A DNA stretch of 64,000 nt from contig JAMKCH010072188.1 in the NCBI GenBank assembly GCA_023653785.1, positions 1-64,000 on the forward strand. Direction: 5' to 3'. The notes beneath the pieces are model-generated. The model was not told the origin of the DNA. It searched no databases and saw only the letters and a list, made by a program, of their open reading frames with translations. The position numbers and the translations under genes were made by a program. Below are positions 1 through 10,521 of this stretch, piece by piece. The stretch comes from Ophioderma brevispina (Eukaryota; Echinodermata; Ophiuroidea; Amphilepidida; Ophiodermatidae). How positions within the stretch are numbered: the first letter of the stretch is position 1; each line of letters starts with the position of its first letter.

Positions 1-330
1 CTTCCAAACCCAGGGCATCAATGACAGAGGATTAAAAAACAATAGGGGTCTTTGGGTGAGAAATAACCAATTGCCCCAAAATAGGGTTTCGGGTGACATT
101 GCAAAATTTTTTCAAACCAACAATGGGCAGTTTTTGGGTTGAAATTTGCAATTTTCTAAAAAATAGAAATCTTTTTACTTTTTTTATTCCCCCCTTTTTT
201 CCAATATCCCCCCCCCCCAAAATAGGGGTCTTTGGTTGACTGTGGAACTTTAAAAAAAAAATAAGGGGAGTTTGGTTGAGATTTTCACATTTATGGGTCA
301 CTGGGTGACACCGATGCTGAAAAGGGGAGT
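1..330. repeat. Tandem repeat, GGGTCTTTGGGTGA type (cut by window edge)
   Basis: Degenerate copies of the word GGGGTCTTTGGGTGAG and relatives recur near 45, 83, 123, 224, 264 and 295, separated by A/T-rich spacers of about 40-100 bases. The minus-strand 89-codon open frame here is only the repeat read backwards. The array probably continues left of the window. Confidence 0.7.
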
Positions 331-1538
331 CTTAACTAGCCTTACATACGCGTCCCTCCAAGATGGGATTGCCCCCACCCCGGCACTTTTTGGTATGCAT
401 GTAAAGGGTACAAATGAAATTAAAATATTTGGTTAATTTTTTTTCTTTCAAATTTCAAATTATGTTTAGGCTGCCAGCAATAATTATTGTAGACTAGAAT
501 TTGTGGCAGGTCTAGCTTTTGCGATCACTGTATTAATCATACACCAAGACCACACAATATGGCCTTCTGGATGGCCTTTGGCCGATTACTCTGTTGTGCA
601 GTACAGTTCCTGATAAAAATAGCTTCTTACATGATTTTTGAGGGGTTACATTGGCCTTTTTGATCTACAACCTCGTCCCCCAGCTCACCTAAAACGTGGA
701 GATTTTTATATCATCTGAACTGTTTCCCTTAATCCATGTGTACCTATCTTACGTGCAATCCTGTTGGCATACTGCAAGAAATTCGCAACAGAAATTACAG
801 CACAGTGGTCTATGGAACCGTGGGAAGCAAGCATTTTGCTTATAACACATACCTGCAAGATCAGAAATCAAATAAAATTTTGTGAATGACTTTTCTAGGA
901 TTCTAGTGAACCACAAATAAAACAGCTGCTGGAATTGCGTAAATCCACTTTAATGTTTGATGGGGTGAGCTAGGGGGGGACGACACTGAGACGTTATGTG
1001 CCTTTTGGAAATAACTAGATGGTGGGAGGGGAGGAGGTGAGGGAGGGAGATGGTACTAGAATAGATACCTTAAGGAAAAAATAATAACAGTTACCACACC
1101 ACTACCGGATCAAAACCTGCACGCGTAGCCCGATGATTTGTAAAGCCCCAGAACTGACAAATAATAACGGTTTATTTTGCTGTACTTCACATGCACGATT
1201 TAAATCTCAATTTTCGTCCGCCAAGAACACGAATATTCAAAATCAATTTTTGTTAACATATGGTAGAAAAATAACTGGACAACATTATATCAACAAATAG
1301 AGACCAAAATGGATTTTTATCGATTACATTTTGGAGCAATTTATTTATGTTACTCATTTCAATATGAAAAGTAAAATTTGTTACTCAACTTTTAACGATA
1401 TTTTTTTTTTAATTTTTTAGGTTTTTTCTTTTTTTAAATTTGTTATTCTATTGAATGGAATCTCCTCTAATAAATAGTTTAAAAATCGCTCATAGAACCT
1501 CTTTCGTTCATAGAAATAGACCGGAAGTACATGCTATT
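331..1538. other. Non-coding stretch, no gene seen
   Basis: I see no protein-like frame, RNA gene or clean transposon ends. A purine-rich run lies at about 1018-1055, and T/A homopolymers lie near 1400-1440. Confidence 0.5.
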
Positions 1539-1800
1539 TTAATGGGGGCACAGAGATGATAACGAACAGCAGTTGTTTGACCGATTCAACCACACTCGCG
1601 TGACTGCGGTTCGTGCAGTTCTTGTGGCACCTAGCAGCGCGGTGCGCAATTGGTCAACTATGCGCCGAACTACATCGTAGCAGTGCTGCGTGTACGCTGT
1701 GTGTTCGTCACACGGTTCTATTTTTAGGTCGTGTGTGCTGAGCGGTGTAATTAAAACCAACAATGTTTTTGAAATCGAAATCACTGATGTAGCCTATAAG
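1539..1800. other. CpG-richer block
   Basis: CpG dinucleotides are noticeably denser at about 1550-1740 than in the flanks. An 81-codon minus-strand frame covers it but has no recognisable motif and no convincing splice sites. It could be a small CpG island or an old GC-rich insertion; nothing shows a promoter. Confidence 0.25.
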
Positions 1801-3040
1801 CCCGAATTTGAAGTGGAGATAAGTTTTGTGTCTTAGGCACATTTCCGACCAATTCTGAGTAGGTTATTGTGTCTTGCAAGAAAACAAGTTAAAATAAAAA
1901 TATGGTCACTTTAGTCCTCGGTTTTGGAAACTAGCTAAATCCTGGTCTAATCCTCCTCAGCTTTAGGACTAAAAAGGGGTAAACAACAAGTTTGTTAATC
2001 TTTAGCCGCGCCCACATTTATTTTGAAGCACTTTTAACCGCATCTTTTTTTTTTATTTCATGAAGTGAGAAATTTTTGACTTCTTTTATTATCGTTTACA
2101 ATAATGCCTCCTTGTTTTAAAATGTTTCATTTTGTTTGTTGTGGTGTTGTTATATTGTTGTTTTTAAATGGTTTGCGACGTCTTAACTGGGGTCCTTAAT
2201 TAACTTATGGCCTACATTTGGCATGTTGGAGGCTCTCTTGTGGTAAATCCTTTTAAAATAATTTTTTAAAAAGTCAATAAATAGGCCTAAATGCATTTCG
2301 CATTGAAATTTGTCGGGAATTGGTAGACCTATAACCTTTGTTTTGTTTCAATTTTTGTTTTTTGACATGTTTCTTGATTTGTTTGCTTTTTGGGGGTTTG
2401 CTTTGTTTTTGATTTGCCTTTTTGGTTTTGGCTTTGTTTGTTTTTTTCGTGTACTTGCTTTGTATTTTATTGTCTTTTGTGTGTGTGTGTGCCTTATTTG
2501 ACCGTCATTCTTTAAGTTTATTCCATTTCGGAAATTTTTGAAAGAAAACTATGCTGCGGTTTGTTACCATAGACTTTATCGTAATTCGTTGTCCACTTGC
2601 CGCACAGCACATAGGCCTACTCAAAATTCCCTGAACTTTGCCAGCGTGAACTTGCATTGAATACACGCACCGGATGTTCACTCTCGGCTGCGCGGTACTA
2701 AAATGACGATTGGAATTCTACATTACGCGCTCATGCCTGATTTGATCCGGTAGGTGTGTGAACAGTTACACACACATATTCGCGGTTTGTGAATGGGGCC
2801 AAAGGTCAACATGAGGTCACCAAAGTCACATTAGTCACCAACATGTCACCCCACCCAGCCCCCTCTTTTCCACCAAGTTTACATCATTGTAGCCTTACGG
2901 AACTCATACTGCATGCAATAGTATTAAAGGATAACATTTTTATCACGGACACACACACAGATACACGGACCAGAGTCATCCCTAAGTGCCTTCTGCAATT
3001 CTGCGAAGACACATATACGGGTATAAATTAAAATGCCATA
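1801..3040. other. Non-coding; T/G-rich tract and GT microsatellite
   Basis: About 2330-2500 is strongly T/G-rich on the plus strand and ends in a short (GT)n microsatellite near 2478-2491. A second CpG-richer patch lies at 2640-2760. An acceptor-like site on the minus strand (TGTCTTCGCAG, near 3000) might start a further exon of the gene described at 3054-3933, but the reading is ambiguous. Confidence 0.4.
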
Positions 3041-3053
3041 CTTACAGAGTAAC

Positions 3054-3192
3054 TCATGCAGCATTCGTACCAAAATCCTGTAGAAATGTTGCATCACTCA
3101 CCAAGATGAATAAGCTGAGTTCGGTCCCTGATTGTGAGTGACGAACAATTTTGACATCCCGGTGGAATTTTTCTATCACCTGCACCAGACTA
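3054..3192 (-). CDS. Candidate terminal exon of an unassigned host gene
   Basis: On the minus strand the sequence after GGGGATTTCAG (acceptor ending at 3193) reads, after one base that completes a split codon, 45 residues then TGA. It contains VQVIEKFHRDVKIVRHSQ and LFILVSDATFLQDFGTN. The split codon joins in phase with the donor of the upstream block at 3510-3670, the best support that both are real exons. A canonical donor GTAAGTAT follows the stop by eight bases (3041-3045), and another (GTGAGTGA) lies inside after the codon for the L of LFIL, so the exon may end earlier or the stop may be an indel error. I do not recognise the protein family. Confidence rests on splice sites and phase, not homology. 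Confidence 0.45.
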
Positions 3193-3509
3193 CTGAAATC
3201 CCCGGGTACGCATCAGCTGAGAAGAGAGAGATAGCACAAATTTGAAAGTGTCAGGCTCAGCATAGAAATTCTTTCTGCAAAGTGCTAAGGGGATTTGTTC
3301 TTTTGTGCTGTCAACCGAGACCGTCTATATGAAGTTACTTCCTTGTGTGTCAAAATGATGGTGTATAAAACCGTTGTTCAATTTAAACGAATAAGCAGTC
3401 ATTTTAGAGGGTGATCATTCTCTCAAAAATTGTAAATCATCAAATTTTCCTACATTAAACATTAATGAAAACAATTCACTATTTACCATTACACGGAGAG
3501 AGGACTCAC

Positions 3510-3670
3510 GAGGTGAATATGTATGTGACATATAATTCATTAAAATTGCACTGACCCAAACTGGATTCAAGAGAGAATACTTGAAGTGTCTGAGCAACAC
3601 CAGATTGGATAATGCTTGTGATAGAAATTTGCTCAAGCCATAGACAAGCATCTAGGTACGTGATGTGGGA
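3510..3670 (-). CDS. Candidate internal exon of the same unassigned gene
   Basis: A 161-base block on the minus strand is bounded by a strong acceptor (TTTGTTTTTCAG, just above 3670) and a canonical donor (GTGAGTCC, 3502-3509). Its phase-0 frame is open for 53 codons plus two bases and contains SHITYLDACLWLEQ and GQCNFNELYVTYIF. The two left-over bases plus the first base of the 3054-3192 block make a serine codon, so the two join without a frame break. No family recognised. A competing open frame on the same strand (3415-3651) ignores the splice sites and is less likely. Confidence 0.5.
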
Positions 3671-3835
3671 CTGAAAAACAAATGTTAATTCTATTTTACG
3701 CCTGCAGTTATAAGCTCGGCAGGATGGAAACAGTCATCATTGCAATTCAGATATTGCTTCAAAATGATTACATTTAGTGACTTTAAACAAAAGAAAATGA
3801 TTTGCTTAATTTTTTTTATCAAGAGATAAAAGTCA

Positions 3836-3933
3836 CTCTGGGAGCAAATTATCAACGGTCAAAATTTCCAAAAATTGCTGTTGTGACCTCATAACTTGTC
3901 GAAGACACTCCGGAAAATGTCCTGATTTGAGAA
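3836..3933 (-). CDS. Candidate exon of the same gene, donor damaged
   Basis: After the acceptor CCAATTATTTTAG (above 3933) the minus strand reads two bases plus 32 codons including SGHFPECLRQVMRSQQQF and ILTVDNLLPE, then a TGA stop. The next exon-like block (3510-3670) begins in phase 0, so this block should end exactly at the GAG before the TGA. The sequence there is GAGTGACT, where GAGGTGACT would give a proper donor. One missing G, as an assembly error or real mutation, would explain it. The composition is protein-like but unrecognised. Confidence 0.4.
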
Positions 3934-4850
3934 CTAAAATAATTGGATTCATTGTAAAATAATGTATTATTATATCAAAGTTAACTAATATGAAGGAATG
4001 AGTGAGTGATTGGGGTTAAAACCAAAGGATTAAAAGGGATGAAATTTAAGTTTTTTTAAAAGTGTGGCTTCTGAAGTTCAGAAAATCCCAGCAACAATTT
4101 GTAGAGCATCCCAAATCATTAATTGAATTCTCTGCTACAGAAAGTCTGTGTACCATATTACTATTTTTTTAAGAAAGTGAAGATCTTGGAAAATGTATGA
4201 CATTTACTGGCATCATGGAATTGAAGTCTGATTGCATGTATGACAATTGTCCAATTGAAAATTATCATTATTATGCCATAACCTCCAAGGCCTGATTTTC
4301 CATAGATTCTGAACTGCAGACGTGCTGCAGGGATGTGGACGTAATTAGCATGGTACATTTGCCTTAATGTATTGGGCAAGGTCTATCATAAAAGACCATG
4401 TCAACAAGTTTAACAGTGATAATAGTACTTCGGATGACCCATGCTTGACGTTAAGCTGAGATAGTAAAAAATGCGGTCACATTTTTGGCCGATATATTTT
4501 TACTATTGCAGTGAGAGTGGTTTGTGGATATGACGTAGGAAAGCGGGTGGAGGGGAAAAGACATGGTGAGAGTGATACCCAAAATTGACTAGGTGTGATG
4601 GTTGAAATATCATCAAAAAGCTATCACGAAGTAAAGATGTACTCTTCCATACAGTGAGTAGAATGGGACATACATCTTTCACTGATTGATATTTCTACCA
4701 TCATACAAATTTATGGCAATTAATTTATATTTGTTTAATATCACTCGTACATAAATTTCATATCTTACAAATAATGTTGCCTTCATGTTGTTGAAGATGT
4801 TGATGATGACAAATAAAGTTGTAATATGATAATTGATATTTTCCCCCAAG
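3934..4850. other. Probable intronic or intergenic DNA
   Basis: Several short frames with acceptor-like starts occur on the minus strand (about 4100-4150 and 4161-4379), but the frames compete, phases do not join cleanly and no donor is convincing. Further exons of the minus-strand gene may lie here. Confidence 0.35.
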
Positions 4851-4976
4851 TTCTAGCCCTCCGTGGGAATAAGCCCAACCTATTTTTGAGTAAGCTCTTC
4901 CATGGAGGTGAGCTCATTGGGATTATACCAGAGTTGGAAACAGCTGTGGCATGCAAGGTGCATGCACAAGGAGGAG
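4851..4976 (+). CDS. Exon-like block, unknown protein
   Basis: A pyrimidine-rich acceptor (TTTTCCCCCAAG) precedes and GAG|GTAAAA follows a 126-base block that is phase-symmetrical (two bases, 41 codons, one base). The frame reads protein-like: LRGNKPNLFLSKLFHGGEL, then IPELETAVACKVHAQ. An internal GTGAGC after CATGGAG could be an alternative donor. The opposite strand also has short open frames, one with an acceptor-like site, so strand is not certain. It lies on the opposite strand to the exon candidates at 3.0-3.9 kb, so it would belong to another gene or be a chance frame. Confidence 0.3.
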
Positions 4977-5574
4977 GTAAAACAATTGTGACTAAATCAC
5001 ACATATTTGAAATTCATTACACTCTTTGGTGGTACTATAAGGTAGCACAATCGTCACTTGCATTTAATTCAAAGTTTAGAGTATGGTAACAAGCCCATAC
5101 ACTGGATTTATTGGCGGTGCGAGACTTTAAAAATGAGTACTTTTTTTTAAATTTGGACCTAACCCCCTAAAAATTTTCTTATATTACACTTTATTAGACA
5201 CTAAAAAGTTGACTTTATAGTCAATTTTCTCAAAATTTCCTTAACTATAATCTTAAAAAAACCAAGTGGACTTTTTGCCCCTTTTTGAATTTGAGGTTGC
5301 AACTGCACCCGCTCCCCTTTTGACTTTTTTTTTTTGCATTTTGGAATTAAAATTGTAATGTACCATTTCTTGAAAATAGTAGACTGTGGACCTATTTTCA
5401 GGACCTTGTGACATAATCACGGTAATGCGACTGACAATGCACCTATGGGTCAATATATTGTGACTGACCTTTGGCTTCCGAGATGGTACCATGTGTCACC
5501 ATATGGCAAAAAATGGCACATCCATGATGCACCATTCCTGGGGGAAGGGTATGGTAAGGTACTTCCAATAATTT
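4977..5574. other. Non-coding, T-rich
   Basis: AT-rich sequence. The part at about 5262-5345 (AAGTGGACTTTTTGCCCC and following) resembles the interior of the hAT-like element at 33121-33414, so a decayed relative may sit here without visible ends. Confidence 0.3.
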
Positions 5575-5885
5575 GAAAAAAAACCTGGTTTCTAGATCAA
5601 AATACCTTGATTTTCGACCGGAAAACCTGCTTTTTCAGGGAAAACTGACTTTTCAGCAAAAAAAAAGTTTCTCAATTGAGAAACCGGGTTTATTTGGTCA
5701 AGATACCAGGTTTTTCAAATCGTGTTTTTTTTTTTAATCACGTTTCTCAACTAAAAACTGTTTTTTCAAATATGGTTGATAAACCAGGCATTTTGATTGG
5801 CAAAAAATGGTATTCAATCGAAAAACTAGGGTTTCTCAGCGAGAAACCACGTTTTTTGATCAAGAAATAGATTTTTCAAATTATT
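5575..5885. repeat. Degenerate palindromic minisatellite
   Basis: About ten irregular units of roughly 20-35 bases built on GAAACCAGGTTTTTC-like words, each partly self-complementary. The unit is degenerate in both length and sequence. Confidence 0.6.
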
Positions 5886-6053
5886 GGACATTAAAACTGC
5901 TAGTCTGCTACAGACCACTGCATAATATTTAGCCAAAATTGGTCACTATGATATGATTATGGTCTTGTGTGTGTGTTAAACGAGCACACATTAGAAGGAA
6001 AAGAAGTGTCCCATTCACACAAACTTCCCTTCGCCAACACACCCAAGTCTTAA

Positions 6054-6805
6054 AGGCTGACTCGGAGATTTCCCGATGAGGGTGCACTCAATTTTCAAAC
6101 ATACCGATTTTTGTTGCATTGTGTACATAATACTTGTCCATATTCAGGCCCGTAGCCCAGGGGGGGTGCGGGGGGTGCGACGCCCCCCCCAAAAAATGAC
6201 GAAAGGTCCCCAGCTTTGCATGTTTAAGGTCCGTGCATTTCAAATTAAAGTTTGTCATTATAGGGTTGTTGGGCATTGTATATGGAATGAATAAGCGGCT
6301 GTTTGTTAACAATCGCATGAAGATTGCGTGTTTACTTATTTTAATGTTTTTTTCTCACGCTTGTACGATATTATTTCTCCCTTAACCCCCCCCCCCCCAT
6401 CCAACACCCATACCCCCCCCCCCCCACTATCAGAATTTGGAGACGACGGTTGAAAATGTGTGGTACGCAAAAGGTCGCTTCTGGCAAATCCGCCACCCCC
6501 GCATAAAATCCTGGTACGGGCATGGTCCATATAATAATCACTGTGGTGAAATACTAAGCTCAAATCAAAGTCGTTCATATAGAAAATCACAACTTTGTTA
6601 TAAAATTCCGGATCCGGAAATGTTGTTATACACGGTATACCATGGCACTGTTATAGTATGCATAAATGTTTACTGCATGAAAACAAAATGTCCGATTCAT
6701 CTCTAACTTTGGAATTACGCATTTTAGGTTTCTATCTTTATTTCTAGCTGTCTATTTTTAATATCTACACAAAAATATTATATTTCAAAATCTCTGAGTC
6801 AGCCT
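6054..6805 (+). mobile_element. TTAA-flanked MITE, copy A (interrupted)
   Basis: Terminal inverted repeats are AGGCTGACTCGGAGATTT at the left and its near-complement at the right (AAATCTCTGAGTCAGCCT read forward, to 6805). Both ends abut TTAA (6050-6053 and 6806-6809). Removing the inserted element at 6145-6524 and one target copy leaves about 370 bases, matching the copies at 7447, 10522 and 26460. A central palindrome around ATTCCGGATCCGGAA lies at about 6605-6620. The TTAA duplication is typical of piggyBac-type elements; no transposase is encoded, so the assignment is tentative. Confidence 0.75.
6145..6524 (+). mobile_element. hAT-like non-autonomous element nested in MITE A
   Basis: The left end CAGGCCCGTAGCCCAGGG and right end CCTGGTACGGGCATG are imperfect inverted repeats. 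The host word GTCCATAT appears on both sides (6136-6143 and 6525-6532), and uninterrupted copies of the host MITE have it once, so it is an 8-base target duplication as hAT elements make. The interior has long G and C runs (about 6161-6190, 6386-6425). Confidence 0.7.
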
Positions 6806-6825
6806 TTAATTGAATCCCTGATCAC

Positions 6826-7084
6826 AGAGATGCCAACATTGGAATTTAAAAAAAAGGGAGATTTTGCGAGGGAGCGCTTGCGCGACCGAGCCCCTCACAG
6901 CCGTGGGTTCAGGGGCAATGCCCTGGTCGGGTCAAGGGGGCGAAGCCCTCAAAGCTTCTGTTTTTCTATTGCTTTAAAGCACTTTGAAGCCCTTAAATAC
7001 AGACATGCCAACTTTGAAATACAGCTTTCAGTATTCCACAGACCAAAAATCAGTATTTATGACCCAAAAAATGACAAAAGGTTA
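6826..7084. repeat. Unclassified dispersed-repeat-like segment
   Basis: GC-rich blocks such as GGGGCAATGCCCTGG and GGGGGCGAAGCCC alternate with a repeated word (GATGCCAACATTGGAATTT at 6828 and CATGCCAACTTTGAAAT at 7003). This looks like a decayed repeat, but no clean ends are visible. Confidence 0.35.
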
Positions 7085-8015
7085 ATGTAAAAGTCTAGAC
7101 TTTAAAAGCTCATAACTTGAAAACTAAGCTACCTATATACATATGGACTGCATCATGAGATAGAGCTCTTTAAAATACAGCTTTTCCAGAAAAAATGGAC
7201 AGAGCTCCGCCGTCCGACAGCCCCATTTAAGGAACTGTCAGTAGAAACTAAGTCCATCTGATAATTATTTTTATATTACATGAAAAAGGAGGAAAGTCCA
7301 AATTTTGAAGGATCATAATTTGACAACTGCATCATAAGAGAGCTCTATGAATAACTCTCCTGAAAAAAATCCGCCATCTGACTGTCCCCATTTAAGGAAC
7401 TGTCAGTATGAAAATGAACACAATCCACATGGAGAATATTGTTTAAAGGCTGACTCAGAGATTTTGAAATATATTTTTTGTGTAGTAGTAATTAAAAATA
7501 GTCATCTAGACAAAAGATAGTCACCTAAAATGCTTAATTCCAAAGTTAGAGATGAATCGGAGTTTTCGTTTTCAAGCCATAAACATTTACGCACAGTATA
7601 ACAGTGCCATAGGATACCGTGTATAACGAAAATTCCGGATCCGGAATTTTATGAGGAAGTGGTTATTTTCTTTATGAAGGACTTCGATTTGAGCTTAGTT
7701 ATTTCACACAACGATTAGTATATGGACAAGCATTATGTATATGCAAAAACATGAGTTGTTTGAAAACTGAGTGCGCCCTCATCGGGAAATCTCTGAGTCG
7801 GCCTTTAAGTACAGTAGCACTAAAGTCTAAACTTTAAAGGCTCATAACTTGAAAACTAAGCTACCTATGCACATATGACCTGCATCGTGAAGTAGAACTA
7901 ACTCTTTAAAATACAGCTTTTCCAGAAAAAATGAACAGAGCTCTGCCGTCTGACAGCCCCATTTAAGGAACTGTCAGTAGGAACTAAGTCCACATAGAGT
8001 ATTTCTTAAAAAGTA
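7085..8015 (+). repeat. Tandem repeat of roughly 165-210-base units, interrupted
   Basis: Three units share CCCCATTTAAGGAACTGTCA (near 7221, 7387, 7957). The stretch beginning AAGTCTAGACTTTAAAAGCT near 7090 recurs near 7830. Subtracting the MITE at 7447-7804 makes the second interval about 209 bases, so the array predates the insertion. Confidence 0.7.
7447..7804 (-). mobile_element. TTAA-flanked MITE, copy C
   Basis: This 358-base element has inverted ends AGGCTGACTCAGAGATTT and its near-complement, flanked by TTAA at 7443-7446 and 7805-7808. It is in the opposite orientation to copies A, D and E. The internal palindrome (ATTCCGGATCCGGAATTTTA, near 7631) is intact. It sits inside the tandem repeat at 7085-8015. 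Confidence 0.8.
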
Positions 8016-8203
8016 CATGAAAAATATCAAGGCCTGAACTTTTAAAGCTTGAAAACTTAAAAAAAAAACAAAACTGCTATAACAATGCATTGTTTGTTGG
8101 TGTATCCCTTTGCATTGTTGCAGTTAAGTGTTTTAAACTAAAATACCATCAGAAGACATTTAGCATACAGCAGTTAAATGGTTAAATCAAAATATTAATG
8201 GTC

Positions 8204-8225
8204 ATGTGTCGTATAGTGGGACACC
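8204..8225 (+). repeat. Left arm of a perfect 22-base inverted repeat
   Basis: ATGTGTCGTATAGTGGGACA plus two further bases is the exact reverse complement of 10181-10202. The arms lie 1.96 kb apart. Similarity fades within a few bases on each side. Confidence 0.8.
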
Positions 8226-8377
8226 CTAGCGTTACATCATGGAAAATCAAGTAAATTCATCAATTTCTATATTTGATAGCATAGCATTAAAATGATGTAC
8301 AACACTATAGTAAAACCATACATTTTCTGAAAGCTGAAGGTGTAAGGACTCTATATTTGCAATGATGACATTGATAT

Positions 8378-8939
8378 ACAGGGTGTGCAAGAAAACATAC
8401 AGGGTGCAAAACCAAAAAAAACATTTTTTCACTTAATATGTTACCTGATGAAAAATCTTTTAGACAAGTATAAAGTACCTGCAAGATAATTATATATTAT
8501 TATAGGCAGAACTATAGGCTTTCAAACCATATCAAATTTGGTAAATTCAGCTTTTTGGACAAGTGACATACAGGGTGGCCAAAAATGGACACATTTTTGG
8601 CGAAAAATAACATGCGTTACGCCGTTTATTAAGAAGTACAAAATGATCCATATAAAACAGTAAGAAAGCATTTGTACTTGCTTAAAATCTTCAGAAAGAA
8701 ACAAGATCTGGACAGGTAACAAGTTTTTGTACAGGGTGGTATGAAACTGTAGATATCAACTTGTAATGATGCCCATATTTACGTATACTTATTTTTAGGC
8801 CTAGTACCTTATAATCAGTACTTGTTGTGGGCTGAGGGTCCTTTAATTGTAAGAAATTTTAATCAGTTAATGTATTTAACATTAACATGTACTACAGATG
8901 ACCATACACTTCAAATGTGAAACACATGTATACAGGGTG
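8378..8939 (+). repeat. Spaced ACAGGGTG motifs
   Basis: ACAGGGTG occurs five times on the same strand (8378, 8399, 8570, 8731, 8932), the last three intervals being 161-201 bases. The rest of each interval aligns poorly, so this is either a very old tandem repeat or several insertions of one family. Confidence 0.5.
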
Positions 8940-9100
8940 TGTTCACAATTAATATTGTACATGTATTATGCGTATATAAACACTTATGTCATCATATCAA
9001 TGTGTGATAGAGTTGTTGGCCTTTGAAGTCTTGAACATCAATTCCAACATTTATATAAATACACTTCTATTGGAACCGTACTCATATGATCTTTCTTAAA

Positions 9101-9520
9101 CAGCCAGGGGCGTCGTAACACAAAGAAAGTGGTACGGATACGGGGGTATGGGTGTTTACCCCCCTCGGGGATCCAGGGCAATCCCCTGGTGGGGTATAGG
9201 GGCAACGCCCCTTAAGCGCGATTTTCGTAATTTGAGATCATATATTTGTAAAGGAAGTTAATAGGACTACTAGTCAAAGGTTGTAGTATACGGGGCAGAA
9301 AAGAAAATTGGACCGTAGCCTACGTGTACGCTGTTGTGGAGACGAAGAAATGGACTTTAAAAATGATGATAACCAAAAAAAAAATCACCAGGTTCATTTT
9401 CTGCTGCCTTGCTCTCCTTTTTTTTCCTTTTTTTTCCTTTTTTTTTTTTTTTAGGCAAAAAAGTGGTACGGACACATCCGTAACGGTTTCCGACGCTCGT
9501 AACAGCAATCCTGATCTGTT
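9101..9520. mobile_element. Possible non-autonomous DNA element, ends unclear
   Basis: It starts with CAGCCAGGGGCGTCGTAAC, a style seen at hAT-like ends, has paired GGGG/CCCC blocks at 9140-9215, a pyrimidine-rich run with poly-T at 9414-9452 and ends near GTTTCCGACGCTCGTAAC. The two ends are not convincing inverted repeats. Confidence 0.3.
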
Positions 9521-10180
9521 TTGTATTTTTTATTTTAGTATCAATTACTGACCATCGTCTCACATGCGATAGGCATATCAATGACGAAATTGAGTTAATT
9601 AGTACATTAATTAGTGAATTGGTAACTACTTATGTGGCATTATTTTAACTAGTTGAAAAGGAATACTTTGTTTGGTCATTTGATTTAACTTTGGTTGATT
9701 GACTTAAACATTTAGTTTGTTGGGTCATGCTTGTGTAGTTTTTGAAAACGATTTGCATTACTTGCGGGCTGCTTGTTAATATTAATTAATCAAGTTAATT
9801 AATCATTAATAGGGGTGAATTGGGGATTTCAGTACTGGATTTTATCTAAGATATGTATGAACTGTGCAAGAGAAACTCTCCAAATCACTAGTTGTTTGCA
9901 TTTTACATGAACATTGAAAAATAGTAGCCTTCCAAACCCAATTCCCATAGACTTTAACACAGGAGGCTGCACCGCGGCTCCTCCACAGTTGACTTTGTTA
10001 TCATTTGCTTAATTAAAATGAACAATGACAAAACGTATGTGAAAACATGAATGCATTTTTTGGAAAAGAAGAAATAGGCTTTAAATAAGCCCAAATTTAT
10101 GACAGTTGGACAATTATTTACTCTTGTACACTTTGCTAAACTCAAAAAGTTAGTGCCGATGTAACGTCCTCCCAAATTCA
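9521..10180. other. No feature seen
   Basis: AT-rich DNA with short TTAATTAA palindromic clusters at 9777-9812. The minus-strand 103-codon frame at 9954-10265 has no recognisable motif. Confidence 0.4.
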
Positions 10181-10202
10181 GGTGTCCCACTATACGACAC
10201 AT
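10181..10202 (-). repeat. Right arm of the 22-base inverted repeat
   Basis: Exact reverse complement of 8204-8225 (starts GGTGTCCCACTATACGACAC). Confidence 0.8.
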
Positions 10203-10521
10203 TACCATAATTGAGTGAACCATCCGAAAGTCGGAAGAAAAACGATGTCGGAAACAGTTTAACACACTTTAAAATTGAAAATCTTTCAAATCTATGGTTC
10301 TTTTATTGCTCTGAAAGATTTGCCCTCTTTCTCTTAACGTTTATGTTCTTTTATTTATTTATTTTCTTTCATTAAATCTACGGAAACTCTGCAGATTTGC
10401 TAGCAAAATCGGGAGACTGGAGAAACACACAAAAACACGAAAACCGTGGAGTCTCCCGCGGAAAACGGGAGAGTTGGCAGCTCTGTGAGCACTCTCCTAA
10501 AATGAAAGAAAATATACTTAG

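Noticed and set aside
4161..4379. Further minus-strand exon for the gene at 3-4 kb
   Set aside because: Three frames look equally protein-like and no donor or phase fits.
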